In this document: positions 1 through 13,300 of the stretch, piece after piece
Position numbering within the stretch: the stretch's first letter is position 1
How the letters are laid out: each line of letters begins with the position of its first letter
NCBI RefSeq assembly: GCF_026745355.1
Contig: NC_079206.1
Location: forward strand, 36,773,642-36,837,641
DNA length: 64,000 bases
Direction of reading: 5' to 3'
DNA from: Beta vulgaris subsp. vulgaris
Lineage: Eukaryota; Streptophyta; Magnoliopsida; Caryophyllales; Amaranthaceae
Notes under the pieces: generated by a model
What the model saw: only the letters and a program-made list of their open reading frames with translations
What the model was told of the DNA's origin: nothing
Databases searched by the model: none
Position numbers and translations under genes: made by a program

Positions 1-3000
1 ATACTTTACTTAATAACAACTAAATCAACGACACTCAAGGATACGCCTTGCACCCACTCATCCATAAGTTTAAGGTAACTTTCTAACAATACAACCATGA
101 TAGCTTAGAATCCTAATAAACCAAAATCATTTATAATTTTCTGACTTTAGTAAAACTAAAAACAACTAGCTAAAATAAATAATATTTTAACTAGCGATGA
201 CACAATTACAATGCAAATCTTCTTCAATCCAATCAATGAAATCATCCATATTAATTGAAGGATCACCAAATCCAACACTAAAAACTACTATACTTTGAAT
301 TACAAAATGTCTAAATTCAATAAATAAATAGATCAAAAATATAATGAACTTGAGTTGCCTTGTTGCATCTGTGTAATTCTTAATTTGAATGCTCAACTAG
401 ATATTTAAACATTCAAGAGAAACGCCAACTTTGAACAATGAACTAAAGAATTCGAAAAATATAACAAGATATTTCTTAACGAATGATAATTCTAAAACAC
501 TCACAAAGAATCTCAAACACACTCAAACCACTCCTGGAATTAAGTTGTTTAAATACTAAAAGATTAACATTTCTAAAACTTATGAATTGTCGAAATTAAG
601 ATTCTGAAACAATCATAAACTTAACAACAATTTTATGTAAATTCATTCTAATTGACTGTCTTAATGACGCTAGACTTGATTATTATAGTAGAAGAAGCAG
701 AAAACCTTGCTCTCCAAGACATCATAAGCCACGATTTACCACTAGTAAATTAGAAAGTATTTCCCTTAACTGTACCTAGAATCTAGCTAAATTTAAGAAC
801 ACAATAACTTATGAAAGTTATCAATACTTACTTAATAAAAACTGAATCAATGAACACTCAAGAATACGCTTCACGCCACTCATCCCAAAGTTTAGTAACT
901 TTCCTAAAATACAACCATGATAACTTAGACTCCTAAAACTAAAATCAGTTATAATTTTCAGACTTTAGTAAAACTAAAAAACTCAGCTAAATAATAATAT
1001 TTTAACTAGCGAGTCACTTAATACAATTCAAATCTTCTTTCAATCCAATCAACGAAATCATCCATATTAATTGAAGATCACCAAATCCAACACTAAAACA
1101 CTACTTACAGCTACAACTTGAATGCAAATGTCTAAATTCAAAAATAAATAGATCAAAAATATAATGAACTGAGTTGCCTTGTTGCATAGTGTAATTCTTA
1201 ATTTGAATGCTCAACTAGGATATTTAATCATTCAAGAGAAACGCCAACTTTGAACAATGAACAAAAGGAATTCGAAAAATAGTAACAAGGATATTTCTTA
1301 ATGATGATAATTCCTGAAACACTCACAAAGAATCTCAAACCACTCAAACCACTCCTGGAATTAAGTTTTTAAATACTAATAAGATTAACACTTCAAAAAT
1401 CTGATTAATATGAAATTAAGATTCTTAAACAATCATAAATTAACACAATTTATGTAAATTCACTCAATTGTCTTCTCTTAATGACGTAGATTGTATTATT
1501 ATATAGAAAACAAGAAAACCTTGCTCTCAAGACAGTCATAAGCACGATTTACCACTAGTAAATTAGGAAAGTATTCTCCCTTAACTATACCTAGAATCTA
1601 GCTAAATTTAAGAAAACCATAATTATGGAAAGTTAGCAATACTTTGCTTAATAACAACTAATCATACGACACTCAAGGATACGCCTTGCACGCCACTCAT
1701 CCATAAGTTTAAGGTAACTTTCCTAAATACAACCATGATAACTAGAATCCTAATAAACCAAAATCATTTATAATTTTCAAGACTTTAGTAAAACTAAAAA
1801 AACATCAGTAAATAAATAATATTAACTAGCGTGACACTTAATTACAATGTAAATCTTCTTCAATCAATCAAGGAAATCATCCATATTTATTGAATATCAC
1901 CAAATCCAACACTAAAACACTACTTACAGCTTTGAATTACAAAATGATCTAAATTCAATAAATAAATAGATCAGAAAATATAATGAAATTGAGTTGCCTT
2001 GTTGCATCTGTGTAATTCTTAATTTGAATGCTCAACTAGGATATTAAACATTCAATAGAAACGCCAACTTTTAAAAAGAACAAAAGGAATTCGAAAATAA
2101 TAACAAGGATATTTCTTAATGAATGATATTCCTAAAACACTCACAAAGAATTCTAAACACACTCAACCCTCCAGGAATTAAGTTGTTTAAATCCTGATAA
2201 GATTAACACTTCTAAAAATCTGATCAATTGTCGAAATCATTGTAATTGCTGTCTCTTAATGACGCTAGACTTGTATTATTTATAGTATAGAAGCTAGAAA
2301 ACCTTGCTCTCCAAGACAATCATAAGCACCGATTTACCACTAGTAGTAAATTAGGAAAGTATTCTCCCTTAATGTACCATAGAATCTAGCTAAATTTAAG
2401 AAAACAATAACTTATGGAAAATTATGCAATACTTTACCTAATAATAACTGAATCACACGAGACTCAAGGATACGCCTTGCACGCCACTCATCCCACAAGT
2501 TTAAGGTAATTTTCCTAAAATACAACCATGATAAGTTAGACTCCGAATAAACTAAAATCAGTTATAATTTTCATACTTTAGTAAAAATAAAAACAACTCA
2601 GCTAAATAAATAATATTTTAACTAGTAATTACACTTAATTACAATGCAAATCTTCTTCAATCCAATCAATGAAATCATCCATATTAATTAAAGGATCACC
2701 AAATCCAACACTAAAACACTACTTACACCTTTGAATTACAAAATGGCTAAATTCAATAAATAAATTGATCAGAAAATATAATGAATTTGAGTTGCCTGGT
2801 TGCATCTGTATAATTCTTAATTTGAATGCTCAACTAGGATATTTAAACATTCAATAGAAACGCCAACTTTGAAAAGAACAAAAGGAATTAGAAAAATCGT
2901 AACAAGGATATTTCTTAATGAGTGATAATTCCCGAAACACTCACAAAGAATCTCAATCATACTCAAACCACTCCTGTAATTAAGTTTTTTAAATATTTAT

Positions 3001-3213
3001 AAGATTAACACTTCTAAAAAATTGATTAGGTCGAAATTAAGATTCTTGAAACATTCATAAACTTAACAAAATTTTATGTAAATTCACTCTAATTGTCTGT
3101 CTCTTAAAAACATTAGACTTGTATTATTTATAGTAGAATGAAGAAGCAAGGAAACCTTGCTCTCCGAGATAGTCATAAGCCACGATTTTCCACTTGTAAA
3201 TTAGGAAAGTATG
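1..3213 (+). repeat. Satellite monomers B-C-D-E (left copy of the HOR order)
   Basis: Four monomers with boundaries near 822, 1637 and 2427. Position 1 is almost exactly at the phase landmark. The B type is recognised by GATGACACAATTACAATGC and TATAATTTTCTGAC, D by TATTTATTGAAT and a deletion in its second half, and E by CTCCGAATAAAC and loss of the TATTCTCCCTTAACT block near its end. They match the B-C-D-E order of the central HOR but carry many single-base losses (monomers of 821, 815, 790 and 787 bp). They are followed by F and A. Confidence 0.8.
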
Positions 3214-6200
3214 CAATACTTTACTTAATAAAAACTGAATCACATGACACTCAAGAATACGCTTTGCACGCCACTCATCCCACAAGTTTAAGGTAACTTT
3301 CCTAAAATACAACCATGATAACTTAGACTTCTAATAAACTAAAATCAGTTATAATTTTCGGACTTTAGTAAAACTAAAAACAACTCAGATAAATAACTAA
3401 TATTTTAACTAGCGATGTCACTTAATTACAATTCAAATTTTCTTCAATCCAATCAACGAAATCATCCATATTAATTGAAGGATCACCAAATCCAACACTA
3501 AAACACTACTTACAGGCTACAACTTTAAATTGCAAAATGGTCTAAATTCAATAAATAAATAGATCAAAAAATATAATGAACTTGAGTTGCCTTGTTGCAT
3601 CTGTGTAATTCTTAATTTGAATGCTAAACTAGGATATTTAATCATTCAACAGAAACGCCAACTTTGAACATGAACTAAAGGAATTCGAAAAATAGTAACA
3701 AGAATATTTCTTAATTTATGATAATTCCTGAAACACTCACAAAGAATCTCAAACACACTCAAACCACTCCTGGAATTAAGTTGTTTAAATACTAATAAGA
3801 TTAACATTTCTAAAAATCTTATGAATTGTCGAAATTAAGATTCTTGGAACAATCATAAACTTAACACAATTTTATGTAAATTCATTCTAATTGCCTGTCT
3901 CTTAATGACGCTAGACTTGGATTATTTATAGTAGAAGAAGCTAGAAAACCTTGCTCTCCAAGACAATCATAAGCCACGATTTACCACTAGTAAATTAGGA
4001 AAGTATTCTCCCTTAACTGTACCCTAGAATCTAGCTAAATTTAAGAAAACAATAACTTATGGAAAGTTATGCAATACTTTACTTAATAAAAACTGAATCA
4101 CATGACACTCAAGAATACGATTTGCACGCCACTCATCCCATAAGTTTAAGGTAACTTTCCTAAAATACAACCATGATAACTTAGACTCCTAATAAACTAA
4201 AATCAGGTAAAATTTTTAGACTTTAGTAAAACTAAAAACAACTCAGCTAAATAACTAATATTTTAACTAGCGATGTCACTTAATTACAATTCAAATCTTC
4301 TTCAATCCAATCAACGAAATCATCCATATTAATTGAAGGATCACCAAATCCAAACTAAAACACCACTTATAGGCTACAACTTTGAATTGCAAAATGGTCT
4401 AAATTCAGTAAATAAATAGATCAAAAAATATAATGAACGTGAGTTGCCTTGTTGCATATGTGTAATTCTTAATTTGAATGCTCACTAGGATATTTAATCA
4501 TTCAAGAGAAACGCCAACTTTGAACATGAACAAAAAGTATTCGAAAAATATGTAACAAGGATATTTGTTATGTATGATAATTCCTGAAACACTCACAAAG
4601 AATCTCAAACACACTCAAACCACTCCTGGAATTAAGTTTTTTAAATACTAATAAGATTAACACTTCTAAAAAATCTGATTGATGGTCGAAATTACGATTC
4701 TTAAAACAATCATAAAATTAACACAATTTTATGTAAATTCACTCAAATTGTCTGTCTCTTAATGACGTTAGAGTTGTATTATTTATAGTAGAAGAAGCAA
4801 GAAAACCTTGCTCTCCAAGACAGTCATAAGCCACAATTTACCACTAGTAAATTAGGAAACTATTCTCCCTTAACTATAGCCTAGAATCTAGCTAAATTTA
4901 AGAAAACCATAAATTATGGAAAGTTATGCAATACTTTACTTAATAAGAACTAAATCATACGACACTCAAGGATACGCCTTGCACGCAACTCATCCCATAA
5001 GTTTAAGGTAACTTTCCTAAAAAATAACCATGATAACTTAGAATCCTAATAAACCAAAATCAGTTATAATTTTCAGACTTTAGTAAAACTAAAAACAACT
5101 CAGCTAAATAACTAATATTTTAACTAGCGATGACACTTAATTACAATGCAAATCTTCTTCAATCCAATCAATGAAATCATCCATATTAAATAAAGGATCA
5201 CCAAATCCAACACTAAAACACTAGTTACAACTTTGAATTTTAAAATGGTCTAAATTCAATAAATAAATAGATCAGAAAATATAATGAACTTGAGTTGCCT
5301 TGTTGCATCTGTGTAATTCTTAATTTGAATGCTCAACTAGGATATTTAAACATTCAAGAGAAACCCAACTTTGAAAAAGAACAAAAGGAATTCGAAAAAT
5401 AGTAACAAGGATATTTCTTAATGAATGATAATTCCTAAAACACTCATAGAGAATCTCAAACACACTCAAACCACTCCTGGAATTAAGTTGTTTAAATACT
5501 AATAATATTAACACTTATAAAAATCTGATTAATGGTCGAAATTAAGATTCTTGAAACAATCATAAACTGAACACAATTTTATGTAAATTCACTCTAATGT
5601 TCGGTCTCTTAATGACGCTAGAGTTGTATTATTTATAGTCGAAGAAGCAAGAAAACCTTGCTCTACAAGACAGTCATAACCCACGATTTACCACTAGTAA
5701 ATTAGGAAAGTATTCTCCCTTAACTGTACCCTATAATCTAGCTAAATTTAAGAAAACAATAACTTATGGAAAATTATGCAATACTTTACCTAATAACAAC
5801 CGAATCACACGAGACTCAAGGATACGCCTAGCACGCCACTCATCTCACAAGTTTAAGGTAACTTTCCTAAAATACAACCATGATAACTTAGACTCCTAAT
5901 AAACTAAAATAAGTTATAATTTTAACTAGCAATGACACTTAATTACAATGCAAATCTTCTTCAATCCAATCAATGAAATCATCCATATTAATTAAAGGAT
6001 CACCAAATCCAACACTAAAACACTACTTACAGCTTTGAATTACAAAATGGTCTAAATTCAATAAATAAATTGATCAGAAAATATAATGAATTTGAGTTGC
6101 CTTGTTGCATCTGTGTAATTCTTAATTTGAATGCTCAAGTAGGATATTTAAACATTCAAGAGAAACGCCAACTTTGAAAAGAACAAAAGGAATTCGAAAA

Positions 6201-6580
6201 ATAGTAACAAGGATATTTTTTAATGAATGATAATTCCCTAAACACTCACAAAGAATCTCAAACATACTCAAACCACTCTTGGAATTAAGTTTTTTAAATA
6301 CTTATAAGATTAACACTTCTAGAAATCTGATTAACGGTCGAAATTAAGATTCTTGAAACAATCATAAACTTAACAAAATTTTATGTAAATTCACTCTAAT
6401 TGTCTGTCTCTTAATGACGTTAGAGTTGTATTATTTATAGTAGAAAAAGCAAGAAAACTTTGCTCTCTAAGACAGTCATAAGCCACGATTTACCACTAGT
6501 AAATTAGGAAAGTATTCTCCCTTAACTATAGCCTAGATACTAGCTAAATTTAAGAAAACCATATATTATGGAAAGTTATG
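3214..6580 (+). repeat. Satellite block F-A-G-H (left copy)
   Basis: Boundaries at 3214 (F), 4072 (A), 4929 (G) and 5779 (H). F carries GCTTTGCACG, ACTTTAAATTGC and CTTGGAAC. A carries ACGATTTGCACG, CAGGTAAAATTTTTAGAC and TAAATTCAGTAAATAAATAG. G has TCCTAAAAAATAACC. H has TTAATTAAAGGATC and AATAAATTGATC, like E. H is short (802 bp) because about 45 bp are missing near 5922, where TTATAATTTT runs straight into AACTAGC. The same F-A-G-H order reappears at 27811-31157. Confidence 0.75.
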
Positions 6581-9500
6581 CAATACTTTACTTAATAACA
6601 ACTAAATCATACGACACTCAAGGATACGCCTTGCACGCCACTCATCCCATAAGTTTAAGGTAACTTTCCTAAAATACAACCATGATGGCTTAGAATCATA
6701 ATAAACCAAAATCATTTATAATTTTCAGACTTTAGTAAAACCAAAAACAACTCAGCTAAATAAATAATATTTTAACTAGTGATGACACTTAATTACAATG
6801 CAAATCTTCTTCAATCCAATCAATGAAATCATCCATATTAATTGAAGGATCACCAAATCCAACACTAAAATACTACTTACAGCTTTGAATTACAAAATGG
6901 TCTAAATTTAATAAATAAATAGATCAAAAAATATAATGAACTTGAGTTGCCTTGTTGCATCTGTGTAATTCTTATTTGAATGCTCAACTAGGATATTTAA
7001 ACATTCAAGAGAAACGCCAACTTTGAACATGAACAAAAGGAATTCGAAAAATAGTAACAAGGATATTTCTTAATGTATGATAATTCCTGAAACACTCACA
7101 AAGAATCTCAAACACACTCAAACCACTCCTGGAATTAAGTTGACTAAATACTAATAAGATTAACACTTCTAAAAATCTGATTAATGGGCGAAATTAAGAT
7201 TCTTGAAACAATCATAAACTTAACACAATTTTATGTAAATTCACTCTAATTGTCTATCTCTTAATGACGCTAGACTTTTATTTTTTATAGTAGAAGAAGT
7301 AAGAAAACCTTGCTCTACAAGACAGTCATAAGCCACGATTTACCACTAGTAAATTAGGAAAGTATTCTCCGTTAACTGTAGCCTAGAATCTAGCTAAATT
7401 TAAGAAAACAATAACTTATGGAAATTTATGCAATACTTTACTTAATAACAACTGAATCACACGACACTCAAGGATACGCCTTGCACGCCACTCATCCCAC
7501 AAGTTTAGGTAACTTTCCTAAAATACAACCATGATAACTTAGACTCCTAAAAACTAAAATCAGTTATAATTTACAGACTTTAGTAAAACTAAAAACAACT
7601 CAGCTAAATAAATAATATTTTAACTAGCGATGACACCTAATTAGAATGCAAATCTTCTTCAATCCAATCAACGAAATAATCCATATTAATTGAAAGATCA
7701 CCAAATCCAACACTAAAACACTACTTACCGGCTACAACTTTGAATTGCAAAATGGTCTAAATTCAATAAATAAATAGACCAAAAAATATAATGAACTTGA
7801 GTTGCCTTGTTGCATCTTTGTAATTCTTGATTTGAATGCTCAACTAGGATATCTAAACATTCAAGAGAAAAGCCAACTTTGAACAAGAACAAAAGGAATT
7901 CGAAAAATAGTAACAAGGATATTTTTTAATGACTGATAATTCCTGAAACACTCACAAAGAATCTCAAACACACTCAAACCCCTCCTGGAATTAAGTTGTT
8001 TAAATACTAATAAGATTAACACTTTTGAAAATCTGATTAATGGTTGTAATTAAGATTCTTGAAACAATCATAAACTTAACACAATTTTATGTAAATTCAC
8101 TCAAATTGTCTATCTCTTAATGACGCTAGACTTTTATTTTTTATAGTAGAAGAAGTAAGAAAACCTTGCTCTACAAGTCAGTCATAAGCCACGATTTACC
8201 ACTAGTAAATTAGGAAAGTATTCTCCCTTAATTGTAGCCTAGAATCTAGCTAAATATAAGAAAACAATAACTTATGGAAAGTTATGCAATACTTTACTTA
8301 ATAACAACTGAATCACACGACACTCAAGGATACGCCTTGCACGCCACTCATCCCACAAGTTTAAGGTAACTTTCATAAAATACAACCGTGATAACTTAGA
8401 CTCCTAATAAACAAAAATCAGTTACAATTTACAGACTTCAGTAAAACTAAAAACAACTCAGCTAAATAAATAATATTTTAACTAGCGATGACACTTAATT
8501 AGAATGCAAATCTTCTTCAATCCAATCAACAATATCCATATTATTGAATTGAAGGATCACCAAATCCAACACTAAAACACTACTTACAGGCTACAACTTT
8601 GAATTGCAAAATGGTCTAAATTCAATAAATAAATAGATCAAAAAATATAATGAACTTGAGTTACCTTGTTGCATCTGTAAAATTCTTAATTTGAATGCTC
8701 AACTAGGATATTTAAACATTCAAGAGAAATGCCAACGTTGAACAAGAACAAAAGGAATTCGAAAAATAGTAACAAGGATATTTCTTAATGAATGATAATT
8801 CCTGAAACACTCACAAAGAATCTCAAACACACTCCAACCACTCCTGAAATTAAGTTGTTTAAATACTAATAAGATTAACACTTTTCAAAATCTGTTTAAT
8901 GGTTGTAATTAAGATTCTTGAAACAATCATAAACTTAACACAATTTTACGTAAATTCAGTCTAATTGTCTATCTCTTAATGACGCTAGACTTTTATTTTT
9001 TATAGTAGAAGAAGTAAGAAAACCTTGCTCTACAAGACAGTCATAAGCCACGATTTACCACTAGTAAATTAGGAAAGTATTCTCCCTTAACTGTAGCCTA
9101 GAATCTAGCTAAATTTAAGAAAACAATAACTTATGGAAATTTATGCAATACTTTACTTAATAACAACTGAATCACACGACACTCAAGGATACGCCTTGCA
9201 CGCCACTCATCCCACAAGTTTAAGGTAACTTTCCTAAAATACAACCATGATAACTTAGACTCCTAATAAACTAAAATCAGTTATAATTTACAGACTTTAG
9301 TAAAACTAAAAACAACTCAGCTAAATAAATAATATTTTAACTAGCAATGAGACCTAATTAGAATGCAAATCTTCTTCAATCCAATCAACGAAATAATCCA
9401 TATTAATTGAAGGATCACCAAATCCAACACTAAAACACTACTTACCGGCTACAACTTTGAATTGCAAAATGGTCTAAATTCAATAAAAAAATAGATCAAA

Positions 9501-10345
9501 AAATATAATGAACTTGAGTTGCCTTGTTGCATCTGTGTAAATCTTGATTTGAATGCTCAACTAGGATATTTCAACATTCAAGAGAAAAGCCAACATTGAA
9601 CAAGAACAAAAGGAATTCGAAAAATAGTAACAAGGATATTTCTTAATAAATGATAATTCCTGAAACACTCACAAAGAATCTCAACTCCTGGAATTACCAC
9701 TAGTAAATAGTGTTCTTCAATCCAATCAACGAAATCATCCATATTAATTGAAGGATCACCAAATCCAACACTAAAACACTACTTACAGGCTACAACTTTG
9801 AATTGCAAAATGGTCTAAATTTAATAAATAAATAGATCAAAAAATATAATGAACTTGAGTTACCTTGTTGCATCTGTGTAATTCTTAACTTGAATGCTCA
9901 ACTAGGATATTTAAACATTCAAGAGAAACGCCAACTTTGAACATGAACAAAAGGAATTCGAAAAATAGTAACAAGAATATTTCTTAATGTATGATAATTC
10001 CTGAAACACTCACAAAGAATCTCAAACACACTCAAACCACTCCTGGAATTAAGTTGATTAAAATACTAATAAGATTAACATTTCTAAAAATCTTATGAAT
10101 TGTCGAAATTAAGATTCTTGGAACAATCATAAACTTAACACAATTTTATGTAAATTCATTCTAATTGCCTGTCTCTTAATGACGCTAGACTTGGATTATT
10201 TATAGTAGAAGAAGCTAGAAAACCTTGCTCTCCAAGACAATCATAAGCCACGATTTACCACTAGTAAATTAGGAAAGTATTCTCCCTTAACTGTACCCTA
10301 GAATCTAGCTAAATTTAAGAAAACAATAACTTATGGAAAGTTATG
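6581..10345 (+). repeat. Satellite monomers outside the HOR, with a rearranged unit at 9146-10345
   Basis: Monomers start at 6581, 7431, 8287 and 9146. Those at 7431, 8287 and 9146 share TTATAATTTACAGAC-type and GACTTTTATTTTTTATAG variants and form a local sub-family. The last interval is 1200 bp: the unit beginning at 9146 breaks off at about 9684 within CTCAACTCCTGGAATT, passes through a short TACCACTAGTAAAT piece and restarts at about 9717 in a second partial monomer. The second half of that partial monomer (from ~9970) is F-type (CATTTCTAAAAATCTTATG, CTTGGAAC). This looks like unequal recombination at the left edge of the HOR block. Confidence 0.8.
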
Positions 10346-13300
10346 CAATACTTTACTTAATAAAAACTGAATCACATGACACTCAAGAATACGATTTGCA
10401 CGCCACTCATCCCATAAGTTTAAGGTAACTTTCCTAAAATACAACCATGATAACTTAGACTCCTAATAAACAAAAATCAGGTAAAATTTTTAGACTTTAG
10501 TAAAACTAAAAACAACTCAGCTAAATAACTAATATTTTAACTAGCGATGTCACTTAATTACAATTCAAATCTTCTTCAATTCATTCAACGAAATCATCCA
10601 TATTAATTGAAGGATCACCAAATCCAACACTAAAACACCACTTACAGGCTACAACTTTGAATTGCAAAATGGTCTAAATTCAGTAAATAAATAGATCAAA
10701 AAATATAATGAACGTGAGTTGCCTTGTTGCATATGTGTAATTCTTAATTTGAATGCTCAACTAGGATATTTAATCATTCAAGAGAAACGCCAACTTTGAA
10801 CATGAACAAAAGGTATTCGAAAAATAGTAACAAGGATATTTGTTAATGTATGATAATTCCTGAAACACTCACAAAGAATCTTAAACACACTCAAACCACT
10901 CCTGGAATTAAGTTTTTTAAATACTAATAAGATTAACACTTCTAAAAATCTGATTGATGGTCGAAATTACGATTCTTAAAACAATCATAAAATTAACACA
11001 ATTTTATGTAAATTCACTCAAATTGTCTGTCTCTTAATGACGTTAGAGTTGTATTATTTATAGTAGAAGAAGCAAGAAAACCTTGCTCTCCAAGACAGTC
11101 ATAAGCCACGATTTACCACTAGTAAATTAGGAAAGTACTATCCCTTAACTATAGCCTAGAATCTAGCTAAATTTAAGAAAACCATAAATTATGGAAAGTT
11201 ATGCAATACTTTACTTAATAACAACTAAATCATACGACCCTCAAGGATACGCCTTGCACGCCACTCATCCCATAAGTTTAAGGTAACTTTCCTACAATAC
11301 AACCATGATAGCTTAGAATCCTAATAAACCAAAATCATTTATAATTTTCTGACTTTAGTAAAACTAAAAACAACTCAGCTAAATAAATAATATTTTAACT
11401 AGCGATGACACAATTACAATGCAAATCTTCTTCAATCCAATCAATGAAATCATCCATATTAATTGAAGGATCACCAAATCCAACACTAAAACACTACTTA
11501 CAACTTTGAATTGCAAAATGGTCTAAATTTAATAAATAAATAGATCAAAAAATATAATGAACTTGAGTTGCCTTGTTGCATCTGTGTAATTCTTAATTTG
11601 AATGCTCAACTAGGATATTTAAACATTAAGAGAAACGCCAACTTTGAACATGAACTAAAGGAATTCGAAAAATAATAACAAGGATATTTCTTACTGAATG
11701 ATAATTCCTAAAACACTCACAAAGAATCTCAAACACACTCAAACCACTCCTGGAATTAAGTTGTTTAAATACTAATAAGATTAACATTTCTAAAAATCTT
11801 ATGAATTGTCGAAATTAAGATTCTTGAAACAATCATAAACTTAACAGAATTTTATGTAAATTCATTCTAATTGACTGTCTCTTAATGACGCTAGACTTGG
11901 ATTATTTATAGTAGAAGAAGCTAGAAAACCTTGCTCTCCAAGACAATCATAAGCCACGATTTACCACTAGTAAATTAGGAAAGTATTCTCCCTTAACTGT
12001 ACCCTAGAATCTAGCTAAATTTAAGAACACAATAACTTATTGAAAGTTATGCAATACTTTACTTAATAAAAACTGAATCACATGACACTCAAGAATACGC
12101 TTTCCACGCCACTCATCCCATAAGTTTAAGGTAACTTTCCTAAAATACAACCATGATAACTTAGACTCCTAATAAACTAAAATCAGTTATAATTTTCAGA
12201 CTTTAGTAAAACTAAAAACAACTCAGCTAAATAACTAATATTTTAACTAGCGATGTCACTTAATTAAATTCAAATCTTCTTCAATCCAATCAACGAAATC
12301 ATCCATATTAATTGAAGGATCACCAAATCCAACACTAAAACACTACTTACAGGCTACAACTTTGAATTGCAAAATGGTCTAAATTCAACAAATAAATAGA
12401 TCAAAAAATATAATGAACCTGAGTTGCCTTGTTGCATATGTGTAATTCTTAATTTGAATGATCAACTAGGATATTTAATCATTCAAGAGAAACGCCAACT
12501 TTGAACATGAACAAAAGGAATTCGAAAAATAGTAACAAGGATATTTCTTAATGTATGATAATTCCTGAAACACTCAAAGAATCTCAAACACACTCAAACC
12601 ACTCTTGGAATTATGTTTTTTAAATACTAATAAGATTAACACTTCTAAAAATCTGATTAATATTCGAAATTACGATTCTTAAAACAATCATAAAATTAAC
12701 ACAATTTTATGTAAATTCACTCAAATTGTCTGTCTCTTAATGACGTTAGAGTTGTATTATTTATAGTAGAAGAAGCAAGAAAACCTTGCTCTCCAAGACA
12801 GTCATAAGCAACGATTTACCACTAGTAAATTAGGAAAGTATTCTCCCTTAACTATAGCCTAGAATCTAGCTAAATTTAAGAAAACCATAAATTATGGAAA
12901 GTTATGCAATACTTTACTTAATAACAACTAAATCATACGACACTCAAGGATACGCCTTGCACGCCACTCATCCCATAAGTTTAAGGTAACTTTCCTTAAA
13001 TACAACCATGATAGCTTAGAATCCTAATAAACCAAAATCATTTATAATTTTCAGACTTTAGTAAAACTAAAAACAACTCAGTTAAATAAATAATATTTTA
13101 ACTAGCGATGACACTTAATTACAATGTAAATCTTCTTCAATTCAATCAAGGAAATCATCCATATTTATTGAATGATCACCAAATCCAACACTAAAACACT
13201 ACTTACAGCTTTGAATTACAAAATGATCTAAATTCAATAAATAAATAGATCAGAAAATATAATGAACTTGAGTTGCCTTGTTGCATCTGTGTAATTCTTA

